Virus record (IMG/VR): IMGVR_UViG_3300010885_077769
Span: 1 to 32,803 of that record
DNA: 32,803 bases
Source: a virus
Reading direction: 5' to 3' (one strand)
Shown here one piece after another: positions 5,496 to 11,995 of the stretch. Every line of letters starts with the position of its first letter. The first letter of the stretch is position 1. A program made the translations under genes and the position numbers. A model generated the notes under the pieces. It worked only from the letters and a program-made list of their open reading frames with translations, did not search any database and was not told where the DNA came from.

Positions 5496-6053
5496 ATGGC
5501 AAAGAAGAAGGAAGTAACTCAGACCATCACCATTCGTAAGTACGACGAAGAGATGGGCGATTCTTACGACGTAGAGGTTAAGAAGGAGCCAGTAAGCAAT
5601 TGTGAGCTGTGCTCGTGCGCGGGATGCCTTGATAAGCGTTGCTGCGAACATCTGGCGTATTGGGATACCGAGCATGGTCAGCCTGCGCGCTATCAGCTTG
5701 ACCGGCTCGTTCAAGAAATTAAGAATCGAGATGCTGTAATTGCCAAGCTCAACAAGCACATTGAATACCTTGGGGCCGCTTGCGATCTTGCGCTTGACAG
5801 CTTGGAGAAGTCTCACATTGGGCCGCACCCGGCAAAAGCATTCATTCACGTCATGAAGACTGCGCTTGAGCACGACGTTGCTCATGTTTGGCGACTGTTT
5901 GCAAAGGAAGCGTACCTTTGCGAAGCGTGCCGGTGCGACAAGTGCCTGGCCGCCCTCAGGGCTGTGTATAACAATGAGGCAAAGAGGCATGGCTACGAAA
6001 AGGTACCGGAGTGCTGCGGACACAAGCATGTCTCTGCAGACCTTCCGTTCTGA
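5496..6053 (+). CDS. Cys-rich protein with CxxCxCxGCx4CCEH motif (185 aa)
   Basis: ATG behind GAAGGAGAAATC. The N-terminal Lys/Glu-rich strand region is followed by CELCSCAGCLDKRCCEH (about residues 36-52), then a helical coiled-coil-like segment (LVQEIKNRDAVIAKLNKH), then CEACRCDKC and ECCGHKH. The first motif is repeated at the C-terminus of the 7601-7897 protein. Multiple metal sites are likely. Function unknown. Confidence 0.72.
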   Translation: MAKKKEVTQTITIRKYDEEMGDSYDVEVKKEPVSNCELCSCAGCLDKRCCEHLAYWDTEHGQPARYQLDRLVQEIKNRDAVIAKLNKHIEYLGAACDLALDSLEKSHIGPHPAKAFIHVMKTALEHDVAHVWRLFAKEAYLCEACRCDKCLAALRAVYNNEAKRHGYEKVPECCGHKHVSADLPF

Positions 6054-6070
6054 TGGGGAGGGGAGGTAAC

Positions 6071-6397
6071 GTGGGGCTCTGGATCAAGTGGGACGCTAAT
6101 GCCCATAAGGACGACAAGATTGCGTCGTTGACCGACACGGAGTTCCGCGCGTTTATCACGGCAATTAGTGAGGCAAAACAGATCCGCAGTGGCGGCCTCT
6201 TTAAGAGCCGGAACCACCTCAAGGCGTGCATTGGCAGTCGCTACAGCAAGGCGATTGACGGGCTCGTATCAAAGGGGCTGCTGGGGCTAGATGAGATCGG
6301 GGGCGTTGCTGTGCTGGAATGGCATCGGTATCAGGTTGACCCGACATCAAACAAGCGCCAGGCGGCGTACATTGCCCGGCAGCGCGTAAAGGTATAA
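6071..6397 (+). CDS. Winged-helix replication-type protein (108 aa)
   Basis: GTG at 6071 behind GGGGAGGTAAC; upstream in-frame codons overlap the previous gene and are not needed. GLWIKWDANAHKDDKIASL, a TEFRAFITAISEAKQ helix and an SKAIDGLVSKGLL recognition-helix region match the winged-helix N-terminal domain of phage replisome organisers (DnaD-like or replication initiator families). The usual C-terminal DnaC-binding part is missing, so it is either a minimal form or a regulator. Confidence 0.65.
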   Translation: MGLWIKWDANAHKDDKIASLTDTEFRAFITAISEAKQIRSGGLFKSRNHLKACIGSRYSKAIDGLVSKGLLGLDEIGGVAVLEWHRYQVDPTSNKRQAAYIARQRVKV

Positions 6398-6573
6398 TGG
6401 TAGAAGTAGTTTTTAACCCTTGCTACCAACATGACCCGAAGGTGTTCAGCCGTGAGTCATTTGCCTGGCACTGCAACGATTGTTTTAACAATGCGGTGCA
6501 AGAGCATGGGTGTGAAGACTTTTATCTTCCGGGCACCAAGGATTGCGAGCTTTGCTGGCTCGCAGAAAAGTAG
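6397..6573 (+). CDS. Small Cys/His-rich protein (58 aa)
   Basis: TAATG overlap at 6397. MVEVVFNPCYQHDP is followed by WHCNDCFNNA and DCELCWLAEK, giving two C-x2-C pairs and a further Cys/His pair, a probable zinc-binding fold. A TATAAT hexamer overlaps the start codon but cannot drive this start. Function unknown. Confidence 0.6.
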   Translation: MVEVVFNPCYQHDPKVFSRESFAWHCNDCFNNAVQEHGCEDFYLPGTKDCELCWLAEK

Positions 6574-6609
6574 GGATACGATGTGTAGCGAATACAAGGG
6601 CAAAGAGTA

Positions 6610-6897
6610 ATGAATGGAAAAATTTACGGCAACGTTGAAAGTTCAGTGCATGAAATTGCCAAAGCGTGGCAACAGCGCCATGCCGGAAAGCCAGCTGTGA
6701 AGCTTATTTACAGCGGTCGTTGGAGCGTATCGGTAAATCAGTACGGTTTTACCGATAAGTGCAAAGTATGGGGCCATTCGGAATCCTCAATAACCGCAGC
6801 ATTCGTTTCATTTTGGGATGCCTTTAATGCAGTGAATCAGCATTGCGATTGTATAATGCAAATTCATGCCGAAAATTTTGCTGTAGGGCAGAAGTAG
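6610..6897 (+). CDS. Hypothetical protein (95 aa)
   Basis: MNGKIYGNVESSVHEIA start with a weak AAAGAG ribosome-binding site. A possible 9-codon leader ORF (MCSEYKGKE) ends in TAATG at the start codon. The protein is a mixed alpha/beta domain with aromatic strands (IYSGRWSVSVNQYGF). No family recognised. The start fits operon coupling; otherwise unknown. Confidence 0.6.
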   Translation: MNGKIYGNVESSVHEIAKAWQQRHAGKPAVKLIYSGRWSVSVNQYGFTDKCKVWGHSESSITAAFVSFWDAFNAVNQHCDCIMQIHAENFAVGQK

Positions 6898-6918
6898 ACA
6901 GAGGAGCATAAGAGTAAC

Positions 6919-7245
6919 ATGTGCGAGAAGTACAACGGCTGGACTAACTGGGAAACTTGGAACATGGCGCTCTGGATTGGTGAAGACCACGACGGAGAGC
7001 ACATCTTGCTTCAGGCCCGGGAAGAGATTGCCGACTTTACCGACGATGAAGTGGTCAATGTGCACGAAGCAACGTCATCGCTGGCAAGCTGGTTGCGCGA
7101 CTTTGCCGAAGAGGTGTATCTTGGTCATCTCAACAAGGATGACATCAAGGGGCCTGTGGCGGATGCCATCTACCATAGCTACTTGCCAAAGGTTGAGTGG
7201 TATGAGATTGCAAAGCATTATATCGAGGAGGCTGGACAAGAATGA
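6919..7245 (+). CDS. YNGWTNWETWN-motif phage protein (108 aa)
   Basis: MCEKYNGWTNWETWNMALWI start behind GAGGAGCATAAGAGTAAC. The NGWTNWETWNxALW signature is recognisable from many phage and plasmid proteins of unknown function (from memory a DUF7249-type family). The rest is an acidic helical domain. Length is ordinary for this group. ATGA overlap with the next gene indicates translational coupling. Confidence 0.75.
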   Translation: MCEKYNGWTNWETWNMALWIGEDHDGEHILLQAREEIADFTDDEVVNVHEATSSLASWLRDFAEEVYLGHLNKDDIKGPVADAIYHSYLPKVEWYEIAKHYIEEAGQE

Positions 7246-7400
7246 AGTACAACATCATGCAGGACTTGGTAATTGTTGGAGGGGGCGCCCTTCTCATGAT
7301 TAGCGGCGTTCTCTCTAAGGAGCCGATCAACATTGTTATCGCCGGTTTGTTTTTCCTGTTTGGCATTGCAACCCTCTATGCCGACACTCGGCGGGGATAG
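7242..7400 (+). CDS. Two-helix small membrane protein (52 aa)
   Basis: MKYNIMQDLVIVGGGALLMI start, two hydrophobic segments separated by a KEP turn, basic end (DTRRG). ATGA overlap with the upstream gene. It lies next to another two-helix membrane protein, so the pair could act together. Function unknown. Confidence 0.6.
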   Translation: MKYNIMQDLVIVGGGALLMISGVLSKEPINIVIAGLFFLFGIATLYADTRRG

Positions 7401-7401
7401 G

Positions 7402-7617
7402 ATGTTTGCAGCAGGCCTTGCCCAATGGTTTGTATTTGTTATCTTTGGGAATGTAATATTCTGGCACGCAATCACGCACGAATATTGGTTTGGCTGGCTA
7501 GTGGCGGCAGTTTTCCAAATCTTTGGTATTGTAGCAATGGTTGATCACACGGCAGATCATTTCTTCCGTGAAGGGTTTAACAAAAACTGGGAGGAAAAGC
7601 GTGGCAAAAAGGGATAG
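7402..7617 (+). CDS. Two-helix small membrane protein (71 aa)
   Basis: Start MFAAGLAQWFVFVIFGNV at 7402, right after the previous stop; the longer frame from 7333 overlaps the previous gene. Two aromatic-rich transmembrane segments are followed by a charged cytoplasmic tail (NKNWEEKRGKKG). Histidines lie between and after the helices. No family recognised; holin-like size, but location within an accessory operon argues against a main lysis role. Confidence 0.62.
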   Translation: MFAAGLAQWFVFVIFGNVIFWHAITHEYWFGWLVAAVFQIFGIVAMVDHTADHFFREGFNKNWEEKRGKKG

Positions 7618-7897
7618 CACCTCTACTCTTAGCCTAGAGGCAGCTTGGTATCAGTACCGCGTCGGCCTTCTTGGGCCGGGAGAAGCGCTTTGGTTTAGCA
7701 GTAGCGCCATGTGTGAGTGCGGAAACTCAGACGGGTTCAACTGCTTTAACTCAGACCACCACGAGTGGCGACGAGTTATGAGCCTAGCCTTTATTGAAGA
7801 GCCCGTACGGGTTGAGCCCCCAGCATTTGCTCCGTGCGATGTATGCGCATGCGTTGGCTGCTCTGAGGGGAACTGCTGTGAACACGAGGGAATCTAG
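7601..7897 (+). CDS. Cys-rich protein with C-terminal CCEH motif (98 aa)
   Basis: GTG at 7601 behind GGGAGGAAAAGC, overlapping the previous gene by 17 nt. CECGNSDGFNCFN lies in the middle, and CDVCACVGCSEGNCCEH ends the protein. The latter repeats the spacing of CELCSCAGCLDKRCCEH in the 5496-6053 protein, so the two share a small metal-binding module. Function unknown. Confidence 0.66.
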   Translation: MAKRDSTSTLSLEAAWYQYRVGLLGPGEALWFSSSAMCECGNSDGFNCFNSDHHEWRRVMSLAFIEEPVRVEPPAFAPCDVCACVGCSEGNCCEHEGI

Positions 7898-7898
7898 G

Positions 7899-8246
7899 GT
7901 GATTGGAATGCTAGACAGGCTTTCTGATCTTCCTCCGGAAATCTTTCGAACCGTTGAGTACAATGGCGATATGATCCGGCTGCACCAGTGGGCCGGCAAG
8001 TGCTCTGGGGAGATTTCCCAAACACATGAGCCGTATTGCCGGTTAAGTGCCGAGCTGGATGAAAGCCCCCCAGCTGGATGGTTTTGGCTGAAGCACTGGA
8101 GCGAAAACGAGCTGTTTGTTGCGTTCCTGCTGCAGAATGATGTGATTGAGCTTCACGATACCGCCGAACGGGCGACCGGATATGTTGTTGCCAGGGCGGC
8201 ACGGCTGAAGGTAAAGATCTTTGCGGCGGAAATTCATGGCGCATAG
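7899..8246 (+). CDS. Hypothetical protein (115 aa)
   Basis: I choose GTG at 7899, 8 nt after GAGGGA and just after the previous stop; GTG at 7878 would also work. MIGMLDRLSDLPPEIFRTVE start, then an aromatic mixed alpha/beta domain (PPAGWFWLKHWSENELF). No Cys pairs and no recognised family. It overlaps the next gene by 11 nt. Confidence 0.6.
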   Translation: MIGMLDRLSDLPPEIFRTVEYNGDMIRLHQWAGKCSGEISQTHEPYCRLSAELDESPPAGWFWLKHWSENELFVAFLLQNDVIELHDTAERATGYVVARAARLKVKIFAAEIHGA

Positions 8247-8445
8247 CAACCACATCGAGGGCCACATTCACGTTGACTGCGAAGATAGCGCCGGGGCGAC
8301 CGTGTACTCTGCCTGTAGTTGCTGTAATGCATTCCTTGACGAAGTAAAGGTAAACGTCTACGAGCTGCAGCAGTCTGCGCGTGAGCAGGGGCTATGCCCC
8401 GGGTGCGGCAGCGACTGGTGCGCCGGAGGATGCGACGATGAGTGA
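8236..8445 (+). CDS. Zinc-ribbon-like protein (69 aa)
   Basis: MAHSNHIEGHIHVDCED start. CSCCNAF, LCPGCGSDWC and the terminal CDDE give four or more Cys in two clusters, a zinc-ribbon arrangement, with His-rich residues at the N-terminus as possible additional ligands. It overlaps both neighbours. Function unknown. Confidence 0.62.
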   Translation: MAHSNHIEGHIHVDCEDSAGATVYSACSCCNAFLDEVKVNVYELQQSAREQGLCPGCGSDWCAGGCDDE

Positions 8446-8524
8446 GAGGGTGTATGATCTAACTATCACCGCTTTGGTCGGTGGGTTAATCTGGTTGCTG
8501 GTTTCAGCCGTTGGATTGCGTTAG
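8438..8524 (+). CDS. 28-residue membrane peptide
   Basis: MSERVYDLTITALVGGLIWL start overlapping the end of the previous gene; one transmembrane helix ending VSAVGLR. No strong Shine-Dalgarno of its own (GGAGG about 9 nt before the start). Its stop is 12 nt before the next start. Very short, so the call is tentative. Confidence 0.42.
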   Translation: MSERVYDLTITALVGGLIWLLVSAVGLR

Positions 8525-8536
8525 CAAGGAGTTGTT

Positions 8537-8665
8537 ATGGGTTTGATCTATTTGGGTATTTTCGTACTGGCCATGGTCGTCACCGGCATTTCGCAGTACC
8601 GCCGGTTTTTGCGATCACAGAGCCCTGAGGCCCGAACGGCTTTTGCCAAGAAGGGCAAGAAGTGA
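8537..8665 (+). CDS. Single-pass small membrane protein (42 aa)
   Basis: AAGGAG lies 5 nt before the ATG. MGLIYLGIFVLAMVVTGISQ is one transmembrane helix, followed by a basic cytoplasmic tail ending AKKGKK. The stop overlaps the next start as GTGA. Unknown function; a small envelope protein. Confidence 0.58.
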   Translation: MGLIYLGIFVLAMVVTGISQYRRFLRSQSPEARTAFAKKGKK

Positions 8666-8955
8666 GCTATACCTTCACCAAGAAGGATATCCAGGACGCC
8701 ATTGACGCCTTGAACCGCCGGGCAGGGTTCTTGCCAGACACAAAGCTCTGGGAGACTGTCGACGGCAAGCAGGTATCAAAGGTTGGTTTCTACCACTCTT
8801 GGTACGATGCGGGCCTGAAGTTGGTCTGCACAACTAATGACCGTGGTGGCCATCGCTCTGTGCTAAAGCTTCAGACGACGAGCAAGCGAGAGTTTTACAA
8901 CCTGATCTGGGCATACATTGCCGGACTCGATGATGCAAGGAGCAAGAATGACTGA
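8662..8955 (+). CDS. Hypothetical protein (97 aa)
   Basis: GTG at 8662 overlaps the previous stop. MSYTFTKKDIQDAIDALNRR start with a clear amphipathic helix, then beta-rich polar sequence (KVGFYHSWYDAGLKLVCTTN). No family recognised. It overlaps the next start by 8 nt and supplies that gene's AAGGAG ribosome-binding site. Confidence 0.65.
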   Translation: MSYTFTKKDIQDAIDALNRRAGFLPDTKLWETVDGKQVSKVGFYHSWYDAGLKLVCTTNDRGGHRSVLKLQTTSKREFYNLIWAYIAGLDDARSKND

Positions 8956-9373
8956 CGATATTAATATTCCAGAGCAGCAGATTGTCTGCGACTTTTGCGA
9001 CCCAGGGACGAGCCAGGCGGCATTTGTAACCCTACATGCAAAGGCTCCAATCTTTTACGCCCGTGAGCTTCTTGAGCCGGACTCTGACGGTTTCCGCGTC
9101 TGCTCGTTTAGCGACGTTGCTGTTCGAAGGATCGGCGCGTGGCTAGCCAAGCAGGCAATGGCCTTCTGGCCTAACGGGACTTTGATCGTTGAGGACGTCC
9201 ACGAGAAGAGCTTCTGGATTATCCGCTTGTCAGAGACGGCGCCTGATCTTGCGTTTGAGCAGTGCGTCCAAACGCCTTGCTGCGGACGATACGTTATCGG
9301 CGCAGAGACGTTCCCGTGGCAGTACGACGAGTCTGCCAGCCCCGAGTTTGCAGCCGAGGCCACCCCTTGGTAG
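8948..9373 (+). CDS. CDPxTS...CCGRYxIGA family protein, copy 2 (141 aa)
   Basis: ATG at 8948 is 5 nt after AAGGAG. CDFCDPGTSQ near the N-terminus and PCCGRYVIGAETFPW near the C-terminus match the ends of the 5059-5481 protein. The two have similar length and order, so they are paralogues 3.9 kb apart in one transcription unit. The middle part has diverged. Function unknown; metal binding likely. Confidence 0.72.
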   Translation: MTDDINIPEQQIVCDFCDPGTSQAAFVTLHAKAPIFYARELLEPDSDGFRVCSFSDVAVRRIGAWLAKQAMAFWPNGTLIVEDVHEKSFWIIRLSETAPDLAFEQCVQTPCCGRYVIGAETFPWQYDESASPEFAAEATPW

Positions 9374-9525
9374 CTCGCGTCCTGCGCGGAACCGAGCCGC
9401 TTGGCATCTGCAATCATTGCGGAACGGTCTCGCGTGTGTGGGAATACGGGGAGCCAGTTCGGGGAAAAGAGCACGCAATCTGCCACCAGTGCATTAAGGC
9501 GATTATTTCAGCCTTTACCCGCTAA
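9367..9525 (+). CDS. Small C-x2-C zinc-finger protein (52 aa)
   Basis: A TTG at 9367 overlaps the previous stop; no better start exists downstream, so the start is uncertain. ICNHCGT and ICHQCIKA give two C-x2-C pairs with a basic C-terminus, a mini zinc ribbon. The 3' end overlaps the convergent 9508-9948 gene by 18 nt. Last gene of the rightward operon. Confidence 0.5.
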   Translation: MVARVLRGTEPLGICNHCGTVSRVWEYGEPVRGKEHAICHQCIKAIISAFTR

Positions 9526-9948
9526 GATCCCTAGCTTGCGGACAAGCGGCCGAACAGGACGGTAATGCTTGCAGGCGTTCTTCATAGACGTACGTAAAAA
9601 CTCATCCGTCATGTAGTGCCGAGCCATCTTTACATAAATCCTTGCCCATTTCGGCGTGTGGTTTTCATTTGACTTGACGTGGGCCGCCTCGTGAATAGCT
9701 GTGTCAATGTCTTTTGCGCAAAGAATAATCTCGTGTTCTTCGGAGATAGATATGCCCATAGGGTGATGATACCCGTATGTTTTGCGTTCTCTCTCGTGAT
9801 GGTGCAATCGAACCAGCTGCACGCCTGACTTAAATGTCTTGCAGGAATCTGCAATGACCTCAATGGCTTCTCTCCACTTGGGTAGCTCTGACTTCGGCAT
9901 AGTGACCGGGACAACGAGCTCAAAGGGAAGATCGGCGTACCACTTCAT
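9508..9948 (-). CDS. HExxH metalloprotein, SprT-like (146 aa)
   Basis: AIHEAAH (His86, Glu87, His90), followed by NHTPKWARIYVKMARHY with His97 as a possible third ligand, resembles the SprT/WLM zincin core (HExxH...HGxxW). The length is near that of SprT proteins, but no C-terminal zinc ribbon is present. By family knowledge such proteins are DNA-associated metalloproteases or inactive relatives. It starts directly after the ParB-like stop (TAAATG), so the two form an operon. Confidence 0.62.
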   Translation of the reverse strand: MKWYADLPFELVVPVTMPKSELPKWREAIEVIADSCKTFKSGVQLVRLHHHERERKTYGYHHPMGISISEEHEIILCAKDIDTAIHEAAHVKSNENHTPKWARIYVKMARHYMTDEFLRTSMKNACKHYRPVRPLVRKLGILAGKG

Positions 9949-10404
9949 TTATCGGCCCTTTTTGCGCTTTGAACCGCACGTTGGACAAACTTCCCCATCG
10001 TCAGACTCCGAGCCGTTTAGTTTTGCTAGGAGCTTTTGGATATCATCCTGGTCAAATGCGGTGTCAAGAAGGTAGTCGTTAGCGTCTGCCTCTTGGAGCA
10101 GCTCAAGAAGCGCATGGTCGTTCCAGCTCGCAAGCTCAGAGGTTTTATTGTCCGCAAGCAAAATTGCTTTTGCCCGCTCGTTATCGCAATCAACCCAGAA
10201 CACCGGAACTTCCTTGATGCCGCAGATGCGGGCGGCCTGGAGCCGGTGATTGCCAACAAGCACGTACCCGGTAGAAGTCTGGGCCACAATGGTGCCGAAC
10301 CACCCATTCTTCTTAATACTGGTAACAATAGCCCCAATATCACCCTCTCGAGCGTTCTCCGGGTGAAGCGCGAGTTTATCTACTGGTTCAATGCTGATTT
10401 CCAT
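9949..10404 (-). CDS. ParB/Srx-fold nuclease-domain protein with zinc-ribbon tail (151 aa)
   Basis: MEISIEPVDKLALHPENARE is a typical ParB N-terminal strand with the HPxNxR motif. GNHRLQAA (residues 51-58) is the GxHRxxA signature, and IVTSIKKNGWFGTIVAQ precedes it. The C-terminus ends in CPTCGSKRKKGR, a half zinc knuckle. The ParB helix-turn-helix and dimerisation domains are absent, as in phage ParB-like proteins. It may bind CTP or act as a DNase or regulator. Start behind CTGGAGGAAGC. Confidence 0.8.
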   Translation of the reverse strand: MEISIEPVDKLALHPENAREGDIGAIVTSIKKNGWFGTIVAQTSTGYVLVGNHRLQAARICGIKEVPVFWVDCDNERAKAILLADNKTSELASWNDHALLELLQEADANDYLLDTAFDQDDIQKLLAKLNGSESDDGEVCPTCGSKRKKGR

Positions 10405-10517
10405 GCTTCCTCCAGGGTGATTTTTGCTGGCAAGTGCCGCGTTTGCATCCTACCTGAGGAACCCTCCCTGAAACAACGGGGAGCTCTTTTCTATGTAACA
10501 AACATACTAATGAAGTC

Positions 10518-10526
10518 TGGTATCAT
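10518..10526 (+). promoter_or_regulatory. Extended -10 promoter TGG-TATCAT
   Basis: TATCAT preceded by TGG, predicted start about 10533, in the divergent spacer between the ParB-like gene and 10575. No -35 match at 17 bp. Confidence 0.4.
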
Positions 10527-10529
10527 CTA

Positions 10530-10560
10530 GACAAGAGCCCGGAAGGGTGCTAGGCTTGTC
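10530..10560 (+). promoter_or_regulatory. Leader hairpin next to the ribosome-binding site
   Basis: GACAAG (10530-10535) pairs with CTTGTC (10555-10560), with an inner AGC/GCT plus CC/GG extension. GGGAGG (10564-10569) follows 3 nt later. No T-tract, so a leader element rather than a terminator. Confidence 0.45.
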
Positions 10561-10574
10561 GAAGGGAGGTACCT

Positions 10575-11303
10575 ATGAAGCTACCGGCACACAGAGCTCA
10601 CCGACGATTTTGGACAGTGCTCGTTGCGTTGGCCGTGGCTACGGGCACTCTCCTTTATTCAGGGGCCCTACAAATTCATCCCGTAGAGGGGCCAACGCAG
10701 CCCGTAGAGACGCTTGGGCCGCCTGTCAGCCCTATAGACCCATGGGCCAAGGCAAAGACTTACAGCGGCCCGTTTCGCATCGCCACCACTTACGACGCCT
10801 TCCATGACGCAAACGTCCAGGCGTGGTACTCCCTAAGCAGCAAGGGAAAGCGCGGCTTTAACGGCTGGATCTACGCCAGCAAGGCTGATTGCGCTAAAAA
10901 CCCTGGGTGGAAGTGCTACACGCGGATGGTTGGCCCCTATAAAAAGCTGGTGCGCAACTGGACAAGCCCAATCAAAAATATGTACGCCGCCCTTGGCCCG
11001 GCGCTTCGAAAGCTGATCGGCAATCAAATCCCAATGTGGCACACTGCCCCTAGCAATAAAATTCTTATTACCTCTGTTGAGACCGGCATTGCTGTTGAGG
11101 TTTGGATTGCCGATTCCTGCGGATGCGGGGGAAACGACCAGGTCGCCGGAACAAAGGATGATCGGCTTGTTGATTTGAGCCCAGAGGCGTGGGCGGCGCT
11201 TGGCAGGGTGACATGGTATGATGCAAAAGGTAAGCGGCATTACAAGAATGCTGACGGAAGTAAGTGGAATAGCAACGCCGTAACTATTAAATACTTTGAT
11301 TAG
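10575..11303 (+). CDS. Exported double-psi beta-barrel (RlpA/expansin-like) protein (242 aa)
   Basis: Residues 11-30 are a signal anchor (WTVLVALAVATGTLLYSG), followed by a Pro-rich linker. The C-terminal half has ITSVETGIAVEVWIAD and DDRLVDLSPEAWAALG, matching the VxNxxNGxxVxVxVND...RxIDLSxAA pattern of RlpA-type double-psi barrels. Asp180 occupies the conserved acidic position; Cys182 and Cys184 may be disulphide-bonded. Acting on the cell wall outside the membrane is plausible (lysis or wall remodelling), but activity is unproven. It heads a short operon. Confidence 0.68.
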   Translation: MKLPAHRAHRRFWTVLVALAVATGTLLYSGALQIHPVEGPTQPVETLGPPVSPIDPWAKAKTYSGPFRIATTYDAFHDANVQAWYSLSSKGKRGFNGWIYASKADCAKNPGWKCYTRMVGPYKKLVRNWTSPIKNMYAALGPALRKLIGNQIPMWHTAPSNKILITSVETGIAVEVWIADSCGCGGNDQVAGTKDDRLVDLSPEAWAALGRVTWYDAKGKRHYKNADGSKWNSNAVTIKYFD

Positions 11304-11311
11304 GAGGGAAC

Positions 11312-11671
11312 ATGGGGCCAGAGCTTGTATTTATTCTTTCCCAGATTAGCGTGGGCCGCAAGAACGCCATTACCTATAAAGACCTTTCCCAGCGCACCCG
11401 GTGGAACAGCCGGGCAATCCAGCTGGCGGTCGAAGAGTTGCGAAATGTTTGGGAGCAGCCGATTTGCTCGGCATCCGACGCCCCGGCCGGGATCTACCTC
11501 GCCACCAGCTCTGAGGAGCTTGAGGCGTGGTCGAACATGCAACGAGAGCGCGCCCGGAGCCTTCTTCGATCTTCTTGGGCTGTCCGAAAGATTGCCAAGA
11601 AGTGGAAGGTCCAAGAAGATCAGGCTCGCCGCGACAACGCAATGCCTGGAGAGGTGACGCTCGGGCTATAG
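11312..11671 (+). CDS. Helix-turn-helix phage regulator (119 aa)
   Basis: ITYKDLSQRTRWNSRAIQLA (about residues 21-40) is a winged-helix recognition region. It is followed by a PICSASDAPAGIYLATS wing and a basic C-terminal helix (RARSLLRSSWAVRKIAKKW). This order is common in small phage HTH proteins related to replication organisers. Start behind TAGGAGGGAAC. It ends just before the promoter at 11654-11682, which lies partly inside it. Confidence 0.68.
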   Translation: MGPELVFILSQISVGRKNAITYKDLSQRTRWNSRAIQLAVEELRNVWEQPICSASDAPAGIYLATSSEELEAWSNMQRERARSLLRSSWAVRKIAKKWKVQEDQARRDNAMPGEVTLGL

Positions 11672-11682
11672 CGTGTTATAGT
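11654..11682 (+). promoter_or_regulatory. Sigma70-type promoter with extended -10
   Basis: GTGACG (11654-11659), 17-bp spacer, TATAGT (11677-11682) preceded by TGT. Predicted start about 11688-11689, at the first base of the GGGGCCG stem. GTGTTATAGTCC recurs exactly at 15361. Confidence 0.6.
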
Positions 11683-11687
11683 CCCCT

Positions 11688-11759
11688 GGGGCCGAGTAAA
11701 CGCCAAAGGTCATCATGCCTGAGGGTAACGGCGGGTGTAACTCCCGCCCGGCTCCACCA
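11688..11759 (+). ncRNA. tRNA/tmRNA-like structured leader, 72 nt ending CCA
   Basis: GGGGCCG (11688-11694) pairs with CGGCTCC (11749-11755), 7 bp with one G-U, followed by A and CCA (11757-11759). Just inside is GGCGGG-TGTAACT-CCCGCC with a 7-nt loop, like a T-arm. The 3' end recalls bacterial tmRNA/tRNA 3' ends, but the T-loop lacks the TTC consensus, no D-arm is present and no 5-bp anticodon stem forms. It begins at the predicted transcription start and ends just before the AAGGAG of the FmdB-like gene. It may be a tRNA-mimic leader, a degenerate tRNA or an attP remnant. Confidence 0.35.
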
Positions 11760-11770
11760 AAGGAGAAGGA

Positions 11771-11995
11771 ATGCCAGCTTACGACTACAAGTGCAAAAAG
11801 TGCGACATCGTCCGTGAGACCGTGCGCAAGATGAGCGACGACTCTAAGGAGCTATGCCTTGTGTGCAACGGCGAGATGAGCGTTGTATTCAACACCCCGA
11901 AGATTACCTACAAGGGGTCTGGTTGGGCCTGGCAGGAAAAAATCCCGCAAGAAACCCACCTCGTTATTGGCGCTGACCCCTCAGACAAGAAGTAA
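11771..11995 (+). CDS. FmdB-family zinc ribbon protein (74 aa)
   Basis: MPAYDYKCKKCDIVRETVRK and ELCLVCNGEMSVVFN give the two CxxC pairs of the FmdB regulatory/zinc-ribbon family. TPKITYKGSGWAWQ matches the family's C-terminal strand. FmdB-type proteins are common in tailed phages next to structural or replication genes; their role is unclear. Start behind AAGGAGAAGGA. It lies alone behind its own promoter and structured leader. The 3' end overlaps the convergent gene by 32 nt. Confidence 0.85.
   Translation: MPAYDYKCKKCDIVRETVRKMSDDSKELCLVCNGEMSVVFNTPKITYKGSGWAWQEKIPQETHLVIGADPSDKK

Noticed and set aside
5385-6029. Leftward 214-codon ORF opposite two well-supported genes
   Set aside because: It runs antisense through two genes with good Shine-Dalgarno sites and has none itself.
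6391-6398. TATAAT promoter at the start of the 6397 gene
   Set aside because: The hexamer overlaps the ATG itself and has only a poor TTGCCC at 15 bp, so it cannot start this gene's mRNA; probably chance.
11688-11759. Canonical tRNA gene
   Set aside because: The acceptor-like stem and CCA are present, but no D-arm forms, the T-loop lacks TTC and no 5-bp anticodon stem with U33 can be drawn. Kept only as a tRNA-like element.
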